Of a DNA stretch of 64,000 bases, positions 1 to 9,894 are shown in pieces. Location of the stretch: positions 3,348,001 to 3,412,000 of the forward strand of contig JAGVVL010000022.1 of NCBI GenBank assembly GCA_018287875.1. The letters are read 5' to 3'. Position numbers and translations under genes: made by a program. This stretch comes from Nigrospora sphaerica (Eukaryota > Ascomycota > Sordariomycetes > Amphisphaeriales > Apiosporaceae). Positions within the stretch are counted from its first letter, which is position 1. The number at the start of each line of letters is the position of its first letter. The notes beneath the pieces were generated by a model, which did no database searches, was not told the origin of the DNA, and worked only from the letters and a program-made list of their open reading frames with translations.

Positions 1-382
1 GGTTGCTGATGACGTTTGCTTGAGCCAGCTTGTTCTCGGCGGCCTCGAGTTGCTTTTCCAGTGACTCGACATTTTTAGAGACGTAGTCAATGCGGTTGGT
101 AAGCAGGCCGACGATGGAGGCAGCATTTCGCGAGTCATTACTGCCGAAGATGTCCTTCAACTCTTTCTCGTTGACTAGATCGCCCTGGTAGGCTTCTCGG
201 GCAGCGGCGAGATGGTCGCGTGATGCGTCTGCTGGCAGACTGCGGACCTGCTTCTGTAGAGTCGCATACTCGGTCTTCCATTGACGCCACTCGTCGAGGG
301 CTTCCTCCAGCTTGACCACATTCTGCTCGAGCAGTTGGCGATGGCGCTCGAGGTCGATAAAGCTGTCTTTGATGGAAGCCAT
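1..382 (-). CDS. Prefoldin-like URI1/Bud27 family protein, N-terminal part (runs off window)
   Basis: The reverse strand is open from an ATG at 382 to the window edge, giving 127 codons that begin MASIKDSFIDLERHR. The product is rich in Leu, Glu, Lys and Gln with heptad-like spacing, as expected of prefoldin alpha-helical coiled coils. It contains a short segment NEKELKDIFG that I associate with fungal URI/Bud27 (DUF3835-type) proteins. These are unconventional prefoldins that bind Rpb5 and help assemble RNA polymerases and couple translation to nutrient signalling. The rest of the gene lies to the left of the window, so length and the C-terminal domain cannot be judged. The coding assignment is firm because there is one long open frame with a good start. 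The family name is less certain; another coiled-coil prefoldin relative is possible. Confidence 0.62.
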   Translation of the reverse strand, partial: MASIKDSFIDLERHRQLLEQNVVKLEEALDEWRQWKTEYATLQKQVRSLPADASRDHLAAAREAYQGDLVNEKELKDIFGSNDSRNAASIVGLLTNRIDYVSKNVESLEKQLEAAENKLAQANVISN

Positions 383-685
383 GGCGATCACACTGGTGGC
401 AAAAATCGGGGGGCCGTCAGCTAAAAAACAAAAGAATTAGGAATCGCCAGTAGCGAACAGCAGCCCCTGTTGTTGGAAATTTCTAGGGAGACAGACGACG
501 AGTTGACGCTAGGGCCATTCTAAGAGCCCCACCCCCCGGGAACCTCCTTTGGGTAAGTTGTTGTCCGTTGAAAACCAGGCCCATGTCATGGATGAATGTC
601 TGGCGAGCTGGATGGGCTGCCAACTGTTGGAAAGTTTTGCGGTAAGTCAAACTAACATGAGTTAGCTGACAGCCCCAGTGGCTGG

Positions 686-686
<1 letters not shown>

Positions 687-725
<39 letters not shown>
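687..725. repeat. Self-complementary homopolymer block (T25 followed by A14)
   Basis: Twenty-five consecutive T are followed directly by fourteen A. It can fold as a perfect A/T hairpin and is typical of a poly(dA:dT) nucleosome-excluding element in a divergent fungal promoter. The exact run length may be unreliable in assembled sequence. Confidence 0.85.
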
Positions 726-1253
726 TAATGAGAGCCCTATGTAGTACCATGGCTTTGGGGGTGCTGGCAGGCGTGGTGGTGGACTGAACCGGCTTCCGGG
801 CGCACATGTGTAGATGAGGTGTGGAGGGGCATCGATGACATCTACAGAGCATACGGAGGAAGCCAGCGTATCCAAATTCTCGGCTCTCCAGCATCCAGCA
901 TACAGGGGCGGTCGGACAGCCTCTAAAACATGATTCGATCCGATATGCGCTGCACACAGGCGCTCTGGGCACGTTGCTACACAGTAGGCAACCGACGCCT
1001 CAAACGAGCCCCTGCCCAGCTCATCTCTTGGCTTAGCGTCACTTACTCAAGTAATGGTAGTGTCCACCCATCAACCCGTCACCTCGTCCGAGATCGCCGA
1101 GATCGTCTACGTGGACCAGACCGCTCGCCGGTTCCCCGCGTGACTACATGGACTATCCACTCGAAAATGCTGGGGTATTTGAGGGGTAATGGGTCCGGGG
1201 GCCACAAGGGGTCAAGCTGTTCATGCATGTTGTGCAGATGCCGAGGTACCGTG

Positions 1254-1260
1254 TATATAA
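1254..1260 (+). promoter_or_regulatory. TATA-like element of the acyl-CoA synthetase gene
   Basis: The string TATATAA lies about 113 nt upstream of the chosen ATG at 1373, in the right orientation. It is the only clear TATA-like match close to that start. Confidence 0.4.
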
Positions 1261-1372
1261 GCCGCAACTTTCACTGGCTGTTTCGAGATGTGCACGGATC
1301 GAAGGTTTCTTCTGATCTTGACTTCGAACCACAACGTGCCTTTTGTCTCCCAACCCCACTGACGAGGGAATC

Positions 1373-3432
1373 ATGGCTGTCGGTGAGTTGTTCCAGCTGC
1401 CTCGGACTACGAGAACACTTGCTCACCACGCATTTTGCCTACCAAGCTGCTGGAGCGGCCGCCCTCGCCGCCGCTGCCTACCTGGACGGAAAATACCAGC
1501 TTCGCAGGGATCTGGATCTGGTGTGGAAGCAAAAGAAGGCCGAGAAGGCCTACGCTAAAATTGGTGAGTCTACATATGGCGGTAATGGAGGTCCTACACT
1601 GCGCCGGTCTGACAGCAAGCAGTGAGGGAGGACAGAATATCCCCCTGGTACCATCTCGCCGACATTTGCCGAAAGCATTCCAGCCAACGAGCCGTATGGA
1701 CGCGGGAGAGGAGCCTGACTTACGGCGAGTTTCACGATCTGGTTGCCAAATATGCTCAGTGGTTGCTAGAGCAGGGCATCCAGCCCGGTGACTTGGTTGC
1801 CGTCTATCTGCTAAACTCGGCCGAGTTCCTGGCTATTATGTTTGCCTGCCACTGTATTGGCACCGCCCCGGCACTGCTCAATTACAACCTCGAAGCAAAG
1901 CCGTTGCACCACAGTCTGGATGTCTGCGCCTCCAAGATCCTGATTGTGGATCCCGACACTGGCTGCCAGACCCGGATAGCCGGGAGCAAGGAGCATATTG
2001 AGTCGAAAGGGACCAAGATCGTGACACTCGACGCTGACCTAAAACGAGAGGTCGAGGCACGGCCAGCAGTTGTACCCGAGGATAAATGGCGGAAGGGCAT
2101 GAAAGCGAATTTCCCATATTGTCTCCTCTACACCAGCGGCACAACGGGGCTTCCCAAGGGATGCTCGTATACGCTCCAGCGCCTACACTTGGCTGGGTAA
2201 GTATTTCCTTAGTTATCCCCGCTGGTCTTCCCGAGTCCGGGCTCACGCAAATTCGTTTGCATAGGAACCATCTCGATCTCCCCTTTGGTTCGAAAGCGGG
2301 GGTGGACTGTTGGTTCAACTCGATGCCCCTCTACCACGGCACCGGCATCATAGCCATCACTACGCTGCTCCTCGGTGGCGTGGGGGTGGCCGTTGTGCCG
2401 CGCTTCTCCGTCTCGAGTTTCTGGCCCGACATTCACAATTCGGGCGCTACGTTTTTTATCTATGTGGGCGAGACCATTAGGTACCTGCTCAACGCGCCGC
2501 CACACCCTCTTGAACGCCAACACCGGCTCCGGGGTGCCTATGGCAACGGCCTGCGGCCCGACGTTTGGCTCAAGTTCCAAGAAAGGTTCAACGTGCCCGA
2601 GATAGCCGAGTTCTTCAGCTCAAGCGAGGGCATGTTGTACTTGGTCGTCTGGGATCGCGGGCCCTATCTTCGGAACTGTGTCGGCCATCACGGTCTCATC
2701 ACGAGATACCGTATGAGAAACCAATATGTGCCGGTGCTCATTGATCATGAAACAGGCGACATCTGGCGCGACCCCAAGACGGGATTCGCACAACGTACCA
2801 CGTACGACGAGGGCGGCGAGATCCTCGTGGCGGTCCCAGAGAAGCAAACCTGGCTTGTCTACTGGAAAAACGAATCCGCCAGCGACAAGCGCTTTGCACG
2901 CGACGTATTCCAGCGGGGCGATCTTTGGTACCGCTCTGGCGATGCGCTGCGCCGCTCGCCCGACGGGCATTGGCAGTTCATGGACCGCCTGGGGGACACG
3001 TTCCGGTGGAAGTCGGAGAATGTGTCCACAGCTGAGGTGGCGCAGGTGCTGGGCCGGTATCCCGGCATCGCCGAGGCCAACGTGTATGGCGTACTCGTGC
3101 CGGGCCACGAGGGACGAGCCGGCTGTGCGGCCCTCACGCTGGACCCCCAGGCGTCGAACCTTGACTACCGAGACCTTCTGGCCTTTGCGCGGAGTGAGCT
3201 GCCCAAGTACGCTGTGCCCGTTTTCTTGAGAATCGTCAAGACGAGCGCCCACATCCACAACTACAAGCAGAACAAGGTTTTGCTGCGGAAGGAAGGGGTC
3301 GACCCTTCTTTGCTGGGTACGGAGCAGGCTGGTGGGCAAGGGGATTCCATTCTCTGGCTACAGGGCGACGGATACGTGCCTTTTACGAGCAGCAACTGGG
3401 AGGCACTGAGCTCTGCACAGGCAAGGCTGTAG
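1373..3432 (+). CDS. Very-long-chain acyl-CoA synthetase / fatty acid transport protein, FAT1 family
   Basis: Four exons are deduced: 1373-1382, 1447-1563, 1623-2196 and 2265-3432, giving 622 residues. Introns of 64, 59 and 68 nt keep phase and have GTGAGT or GTAAGT donors. The short N-terminal exon leads into an Ala-rich hydrophobic segment, a probable membrane anchor. The AMP-binding P-loop YTSGTTGLPKG is near residue 210. An AYGNGLRPD block follows, and the FATP/VLACS signature (GDTFRWKSENVSTAEV) is near residue 475-490. The C-terminus resembles yeast Fat1. The enzyme should activate long and very-long-chain fatty acids to CoA esters using ATP and may assist their import; relatives act at the ER, lipid droplets, peroxisomes or plasma membrane. 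The first exon is only 10 nt, so the start is the least certain part. A longer uninterrupted frame that starts at 930 is not supported because its upstream part resembles no protein. Confidence 0.88.
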
Positions 3433-3915
3433 GACAAGGAGGATAGAATGCTTCTACCCTTGTTGTCTATAAGGGCTCTGGTCTTACCATGACGGCTGGC
3501 CGCATTACTTGACGAAAACATTAACCCGCCCGCGGCAAATAGAATGGTCTGACAAAACGCCACGGTCGCGTGTCCGCAGCCCCTCGTAGGCAAACTACTG
3601 CCCTTCGACACCCACGAGTAACGACTGCCCCGCTGTCCTTCCGAGTATTACGATGCGCCTTGGGATACCACGATGCGCCTTGGGATACCACGATGCGCCT
3701 TGGGATACCACGATGCGCCTTGGGATACAGAAAACGGTGCGACCTTGACTGGCGGGGGGTTGACGTAAACTCTTTCGCTTGTGAACTACGACCGATGCCA
3801 AGTCCGATGCCCCTGGGCCAGCGCTATCCCCGTTTCGCCTCCAAATTCCGTATGTAAGTGCATGAGGCTTCAATCTCGAGGCAGGTAACGATTGACATCA
3901 CACGTGAGCTCTTAT
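3433..3915. other. Intergenic region with a 20-bp tandem repeat
   Basis: This is the 3' side of the acyl-CoA synthetase and the 3' side of the next, reverse-strand gene relic. Apart from the tandem repeat at 3651-3730 I see nothing recognisable. Confidence 0.5.
3651..3730. repeat. Tandem repeat, 20-bp unit, four copies
   Basis: The unit CGATGCGCCTTGGGATACCA is repeated head to tail four times. The first three copies are identical and the fourth ends in AG instead of CA. It lies in non-coding DNA downstream of the acyl-CoA synthetase. A second 20-bp, roughly four-copy repeat at 21481-21552 shares the core CCTTGGG. Confidence 0.97.
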
Positions 3916-4990
3916 TCAGGACCTGAAAATCCGATATCTCACTTTGCTCGTCAAAAGGAGTATAACAAAGTAGTCGACCGAGTAAAGCAATATGCCGCCC
4001 TTTAGAGGCACCCCGAACCCCTGGAGGGCGTCGGCCGCGACAGCGTCCGCCTCACTGCGGAACTCGTTCGTCCCGGCCGCCGTGTAGAACGAGGGGATGG
4101 CGTCACGGGCGGACGCATGGGGCGCCGACGGTGCTGCCAAGATGGCGCAGGCCCTCAACGGGGCCGCGCGGCGCCGCACCGGCTGCGGCAGCGCCGGCGT
4201 CCATGGTTGCACCGAACCGGCGCAGGAGCGCCTCGTGCGCGCGCACGTCGTCGCGTTCGCGGTGGCCCTTAAGCACCGCCGCGACGTCGATGCCGGCCCG
4301 CCGCACCTGGAAGCGCGCATCCGCGTGGGCCTGCGTGAAGGGGTCCCAGAACTTCTGGGACAGCAACAGCGGCAGGTAAGCCGGGTCGAGACGCGTTCCC
4401 GTCTCGGCCGCGTGCCGAAGGCACCAGAACAGGTCGCCGACGATTATGGCCGTCTCACGTGCCTGCTTGGCCTCGTCCGGGTTCGGTTGCTCGTGCGCGC
4501 GCACCCACACCGTGGCGATCTGGTCCAGCTGGCTGGCGAGTCCGAGCACTCGGGCGCTGGATATGGTGCTGGCGACGATTTCCAGCCGCCCAAAGTCGTC
4601 CCCGGTGAGCCAGCGGACCCGGACGCGGCGCAACGAGCCGTCCCGGATCCGGAGCGAGGCCGAGTCCGCTCCCGCGCCGCCGCCTGCGCCGAAGCCCGAG
4701 GCCGTCATCGCCCAGCCGCGTACCACGTCTTTGCATTCCCCCGGACAAACCACCGTCACTTTGTTGGCCGCTCGCCCTGAGAAGCCGGCATCAATGAGAG
4801 CTCCGATCCCAGCGATGGCGTACTGGAAGTGCGAAAAATAATGATAAATCTCCTCGTATAGGTCGGAAAGCTGGTACAGCTCCAACGGTGAGTCCCAAAA
4901 AGTGCGGCTGTATTATGTCCTTGCCGTGCGGTGCCACAGGCCCCAACACTTTCTTGCCGGCCTCCCACGCTACTACGAGACGCCGAGGAG
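3916..4990 (-). pseudogene. Hypothetical protein gene, apparently frame-disrupted
   Basis: The main open frame runs from 4885 to 4103 on the reverse strand and encodes about 260 residues. It begins LELYQLSDLYEEIYHYF and contains an Ala/Gly-rich middle; I do not recognise the family. It does not start with ATG. The protein-like sequence continues upstream in another frame (4990 to about 4893, including VAPHGKDIIQPHFLG), joined by an apparent one-base shift near 4888. Downstream, coherent sequence continues in a further frame (about 4130 to 4020, including SFYTAAGTNEFRSEAD), whereas the main frame stops at 4103. An unrecognised intron could explain one junction but not obviously both. Plus-strand reading at 5035-5184 also looks partly protein-like, so even the strand is not completely secure. 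It could be a decayed gene or a real gene with assembly errors. Confidence 0.4.
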
Positions 4991-5836
4991 GTCAACCGGC
5001 TAAGAGCCGGAGTCACACCGGACACCGGCGATGCCGAAGTGGGTCGATCTGGAGTTTCTTGCCATTTATTCGCGGACCGTGAGGGAAGATTGGGGTTGGC
5101 GCGGAGGCGATCGTTCTGCCGGGATCGAGGGCGCGACTCTGCTGGCTCTGGCGATGAGCCGCGGGTACTTTGAAAAGCACGACTGAAGAGCCCCATGCTG
5201 TACAATTGTAGGCAATAAGTATCCTGCAGTGTACCATATGAGTATTTGTAGGATTGCTAAAACACAAACAAAAATCGCTGCTCTAGAAATGCGGTGTTTG
5301 AGTCCTGCTCGAAGGACTTCGCTTAAAGTATAGAGGAACGATTCTCGAAAAATGATCAAGGATAGCAATGGTTTCGAGGACGATAGCCGTAATAACCAGG
5401 CGTAAGTCTGGCACTTATACTTCAGGCCTCATCATAGCCGGCATCCGTCTCGCCAAGGCAAAGAAAGGGCAAAGCCTGCAGCAACAATGACAGGCAGCTG
5501 GCCTCGACAGCTTTCGAGTATGGAGGTCAATACAATGGTATCATCGCTCTATGGAGCAACAAAGGAGCCCACATCACCCGAGGGAACTCGACTTAGTGTG
5601 ACGGTAGTGAAGGGAACCTCCATTGACCGTGACAATATGGATTGTGGAAGGGGAAAGGGGTTTGGTGACCTGCCGTCCGTGAGTCAGCTACACGCTCGTT
5701 TTCTCACGCTGCAAAGTGTGATTTGTAAAGTGAGGCATAGAAAGCAAGTCGTTCATTACCAGATGCCTCTAACCCCGGATCAAAACTGACCTTCCCAACG
5801 CCTATGATATAAAGTACAGGGGACAGGCCGCATGCA
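4991..5836. other. Stretch without an assignable gene
   Basis: This lies between the disrupted hypothetical gene and the 3' end of Rpn11. A 50-residue plus-strand stretch at about 5035-5184 (ends in a stop at 5184) reads somewhat like protein but has no start or identifiable relatives. I see no other feature. Confidence 0.4.
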
Positions 5837-6972
5837 TTACAGCTCCTCCTCTTCTACGTCCATGCGGTCGCCGTTTGACTGGCCGTTAGCCGCCGTGTCC
5901 TTCTTGGGCATTGTGGCCTCCTTGTCAATCATCTGGCGTGAGACGGACACGATGTTGTCTTCGATGAGCTGCTGGCCCACATCCTCTAGGTGCTTCTTGG
6001 GGTCGAGCTTGCCCACGTAGCGGGTCTTGAGCTGCTCCTTAGTCAACTCGGTCTCCTCCCGCACGCGCTTCTCGTAGCCCTCGGCCAGAGTCACGAGCCT
6101 CTCAAACTTGTCCTGGTTGCACTTGGCCTCGTGCCGGAAGTCCTCCATCTCCAGAGCCTCGGTCCAGACGTGCTTGTGCAGGTTCATCAACATGTTTTCC
6201 TCGAGAGCCGTCTTGCGGTAGTTGATGCCGATGGAGTAGTAGTGTCGGTTGAGGCCGTGAATAAGCGCTTGGATGGAGGGCTTGTTCAGGTGCCCCAGGT
6301 TGGAGGTACTCTGTCTTGGCTCCTGACCGAGCATCAGGGATTGCGGGTTGATGAGGCGGAAGGCATCGATGACGACTTTGCCCTTGACCGACTGGATAGG
6401 ATCGACGACGACGGCGACGGCGCGGGGGGTCAGCTGTTCGAAGGATTGCTGGGTGTTGATATCGACTGAGGACAGCCAGCAACCGAAGCCGGGATGTGAG
6501 TGGTACCAGCCGACCACGGACTCGGGTCTACGGGGGGGGGGCACGTCAGTCCAGGAGGTGGCCACAGGGAGAGGGAGCGTCTTCTTACCGACCGGTCTGT
6601 GTCAGCATGTCCATCATCTTCTGCTGGAAGACCGGGTCGACGGCCTCGACACTGACACCGGTACCGCTCTGGGGCATCGCAAAGACATCCACGACACGCA
6701 CCGTGAAGTCGTCGACGAACTCGCCCAGCATCAGACCCATGACCTCCATCGGCACACCGGCGCGGCCGTGCCGCAACATCTTCAGCAGGGCGAGGGAGGA
6801 TATGTAGACGGTTTCGGAGTTATCGATGAGGTTCTGGTTGTCCTATTCACACGATTTCCGTTAGCAAGGGTTCCTCGAGGTCGAGGCTGTGACAGCTACG
6901 TACGGCTCCCGGCGCAGGTCCTCCAAGACCGCCCATTCCGCCGCCTCCCAGCATTCGGCTTATCCGGTCCAT
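5837..6972 (-). CDS. rpn11: 26S proteasome regulatory subunit Rpn11 (JAMM deubiquitinase)
   Basis: Three exons on the reverse strand, 6972-6904, 6842-6589 and 6527-5837, encode 337 residues, close to the usual 306-340. The first exon gives the short Gly-rich N-terminus ([15 protein letters not shown]). The MPN+/JAMM zinc site is complete: Glu56 in [10 protein letters not shown], then His117, His119 and Asp130 in [16 protein letters not shown]. Rpn11 sits in the proteasome lid and removes ubiquitin chains en bloc from substrates as they are translocated. The intron between exons 2 and 3 splits the codon just before the JAMM motif. The C-terminal tail is unusually acidic (MDVEEEEL) compared with the yeast protein. 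The identification is essentially certain from the almost unbroken conservation. Confidence 0.97.
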
Positions 6973-7866
6973 GGTGATTGAGTGGCGTGGAGGCAGAACG
7001 GAGAGGAGATGTGGGTGAATCTCGTGGCGGAAACGCAGAAGGAGATGGTGGTGGTATCAAGTGATGGTGGGGGGAAAGTGACGGAGTCGCGGATCGCTCA
7101 AGCGGTTTGATGATGATGCAGCTTGGTGTTCGTTCAATGCGTGACGCCGCCCAAAAGCTGCCTGCCAGCCTACAAACCCCAGTTTCGGAGCTGCTGGCGC
7201 CAGTGCTACTGCTATCCCATGGGACCTTATCGTTATCGGCACTCAGCGGGCCCATATAGGTAAGTACTCAGGTACTTACCTATTAGTGGTGCACCTAATG
7301 AGTGCTTCGTCCCGAGTAGCGGAATCATTCCAGTCATTGGAGAAGGAGCTCGGGCTGACCACGTGATGTACGCCTACCAGTCGAGGATCTCAAGTCGATC
7401 GTCTTAAGGTCTGCCACTGAAGCATCATCTTGTGCAGGAAGCCTCCCGGGATATCTCATCGTCGGCTTCGGCTTGTTGCGCGCGCGTAAACCACAAGGAC
7501 TGTTCACAACCCAGGAGACCAAGTTACGCCTGCAGTTAACATGTACTTAAGTACTTGACCCCTCAACGAAAGTCGTTGCGAGTCCGAGACACCCCTCACT
7601 TGTCGCTTTGCAGTGTTTGGTGTTCCTGATTCATCTCTGGACGTGATTTGATTGGATTGAATCTACGCCTCCGTGTTTTCCGTCTTTCATCTCCCTCGTG
7701 TCGTATCAACTTGTGTCAGCGCGAAATTCTGTGGTTATGCAGTCCCAAGCCTCAGTCAGGACTGGCGACATCAAACGCTCTCCGCCTACATCAATTCCAC
7801 TCCCCCGTGCCGTCCTGCTCCATCAGTCGGCCGCACCTAGTTCGCAACCTCTCCATCCCACCCCCG
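6973..7866. other. Intergenic region upstream of Rpn11 with inverted repeats
   Basis: It should contain the Rpn11 promoter on its left side. It holds a 12-bp-arm inverted repeat at 7256-7283 and the perfect 12-bp palindrome GTACTTAAGTAC at 7543-7554. Its right end adjoins the unresolved 3' end of the methyltransferase gene. No coding sequence is supported. Confidence 0.55.
7256..7283. repeat. Perfect inverted repeat, 12-bp arms, 4-nt spacer
   Basis: Arm ATAGGTAAGTAC (7256-7267), spacer TCAG, arm GTACTTACCTAT (7272-7283). Related GTACTTA/TAGGTA strings recur in other intergenic regions of this window. Confidence 0.95.
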
Positions 7867-9303
7867 TCAATGTCTTACGGCCATAGACGACGTAGCTGGC
7901 ACTCTCGTTAGGCACGAACTCCACACGGTATGTAGGACTGCAACGCACAAAGGATTATAAGAGCGGTTGTCCCGATGCGGCAACTGGCATTGTGTCTCCT
8001 GGACTAGGTTCTCGATATCCGTCTCCGAGAGCCCTGCGCCCCGAAACATCTTATAACCCACGCCGCGAATGACGTCCGTCGTGTTTCTCGGCCAGTAGCA
8101 TCCAACAAGCTTGAGCTGTGGGTGGTCAGGCCACGGGTTAATGGGCTCATAAAAATTCTTTTCTTCCACATCGACAAGTGGCGCCAAACGGTTAGCAAAC
8201 GGCGCCACTTCGTTTCGGCATGCCTATCTGATGCCGTGGGTAGTCCGCTTACATCCGGCTTCCTGCAACCATGCTTTGTAGTTCCTTGCTGCCTGAAGAT
8301 CTCGACCCATGGCGGCGGCACCACGTCGAGCGGTTTCATACGCTCTCTGGAGCGCGTCACCTGAGTGGGCCGATTAGCACAGGGGATATCGTCGTCATTC
8401 TGTACGCGCTTACTACCTGCATAGCGAGGATTCGTCTGGTAAGCAACGAATTCGCCGTCCTGGTACTCGACCCAGCCGCCGGGCTTCAGGTTCTCGAATG
8501 CGTAATGCATCACACGCTTGGGTTCGGTAAAGCAGCTAACCACCATGTGCAGATGTACGTAGTCGAACTGGATGCGCAAGCCACCTATATCTTCGGGTTT
8601 GGCACCAGGAGGCGGTTCCTTCCTGAACAGCCATTCTTCTTCCGAATCTTCTTTCAGAAAGGTGCAGTTGGGAGGCGCGTAGTCAACTGGCTGTATAGCG
8701 CTGAGATCCGTCCCAATGACTTCGGCGCTCGGGTTTTCCATGGCTTCGTTAGGTGAGCATACAAGCTGTGCTTTGCACTGATTGGGTAGTAGCGGTACCG
8801 ATTTCAATAGCCCAAATGCCAGTACCTATTCCCGAACAATCGGCAACCCATAAGACTCTCTCATGGCTTGAGCTGGTAGCTTTACCTGTAGCGACTTCCA
8901 ATACATACTCTGGCGACTTCCCCAAGTGGCCAATGCTAGTCTACCATTGAGGGCCAGGCTCAAAGCCGTGTGTTGGAAGTCTAGCCGGTCTTGTTCCTCC
9001 TGTTTCGAGGTCAGTAATCCCCCGTTCTTAAACCACCAACCTCCCCGGACTAAGCGCCGATACCTACAGGGTCATTTGGTAGGAGATATTTGCCTCCTTT
9101 TACCCATGGTACCACCGACCGGATTCTTTTAGCACTAAGTCTGGCTCCGTGACGGAAGTGTCCGACCTCTCGCGGTACAGGCCGCTGTCCGTAGGTACAA
9201 ATTCCGACCGCCGAAGCGACGTGTCAGCAGCGATAGCCCGATTCACGATGGACGGGTAGGTTTGGCAAGGCCTCTGTGGCTCTTCCTTTTGCAGTGTCGC
9301 CAT
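7867..9303 (-). pseudogene. LaeA-like SAM-dependent methyltransferase with two apparent frameshifts
   Basis: Reading the reverse strand from an ATG at 9303 gives, in order: an N-terminal segment ending GRWYHG; KGGKYLLPND; EEQDRLDFQH..LALNGRLALA; LGKSPEYVLEVATG; TGIWAIEI; NPSAEVIGTDLSAIQP; a segment with FDYVHLHMVVSCF and LKPGGWVEYQD; and a C-terminal part with ARNYKAWLQEAG and LSETDIENLV. This is the block order of fungal LaeA/Tam-type class I methyltransferases, including the SAM-binding motif V-ATG-TGIW. Several clean introns are visible (for example 8885-8826). Two junctions need a missing base rather than an intron: near 9103 (YHG to KGGKYLL) and near 8925 (LALA to LGKSPEY). The usual C-terminal VVYGRK occurs near 7885-7905 but out of frame with the stop at 7867. 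The gene may be a young pseudogene, or carry sequencing errors. If functional it would be a putative small-molecule or regulatory methyltransferase; the substrate is unknown. Confidence 0.6.
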
Positions 9304-9894
9304 CTTGGTTGAAGTAGGGGTTCATGCGGGTCGTGATTTCCTGTTGCCAGCATGGCATAGCGAGCTTGTGCTGTGTACAGGCATCGATGCGTGCTGGGCG
9401 AAGAACTTAGCCTTCCTCAATAAATTGGTCCACTTCTTTCACGATGCGATCCACGCTATCGACAGCTATAGCAACTCGGACGGAGCCATTGGTGCTGTGT
9501 GAAGATCCACCGGTTCGTCACTGATGCTGGTATTGTGAGCTGTCTCTGTATAGGCCGGCAGGGTCACTTTAGGCTAGGCTATTCAGCGCCACTGAGCCGA
9601 ATCAGCACAAAGGAAGATAGGCAAATGCATTGTGACGGTCAGGGAATGGATTGTATACATGTACTCATTAAGGGAGGGATGATAATGATGAATGCTAACC
9701 GGCTCATCCGCGTGTGGGGCTGGCTCATAGGGGCGGGGTCCCTGTGAATGACCTCCGGAAGCGGGGATCTCTTTCTACTCACTGCATTCATGGGACGATG
9801 TCAATGTCCTCTCTTCCGGATTATCTTGTGATCTATCCTAGCCAAGGTTTCTGTCGCCTATACCCAGCTGCCGCATAAGTTACCAGGAAGAAAA
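9304..9894. other. Divergent intergenic region
   Basis: This lies between the methyltransferase (-) and the hydroxyacid dehydrogenase (+). It presumably carries promoters. I see no gene, repeat or distinctive motif. Confidence 0.5.

Larger units (their letters stand above)
383..1372. other. Divergent intergenic region between URI-like gene and acyl-CoA synthetase
   Basis: About 990 nt separate two divergently transcribed genes, so promoters for both should lie here. The only conspicuous features are a T-then-A homopolymer block near 687-725 and a TATA-like element near 1254. The open frames in this stretch have no recognisable protein content. Confidence 0.6.

Noticed and set aside
930..1625. 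Plus-strand open frame of 231 codons overlapping the start of the acyl-CoA synthetase
   Set aside because: Only its last part (the Ala-rich segment to AKI) is real exon; the upstream part crosses the TATA element and has no protein character.
5035..5184. Plus-strand protein-like stretch (DLEFLAIYSRTVREDWGWRG)
   Set aside because: No start codon, no splice-compatible upstream exon and no recognised family; noted only as a possible competitor to the reverse-strand relic.
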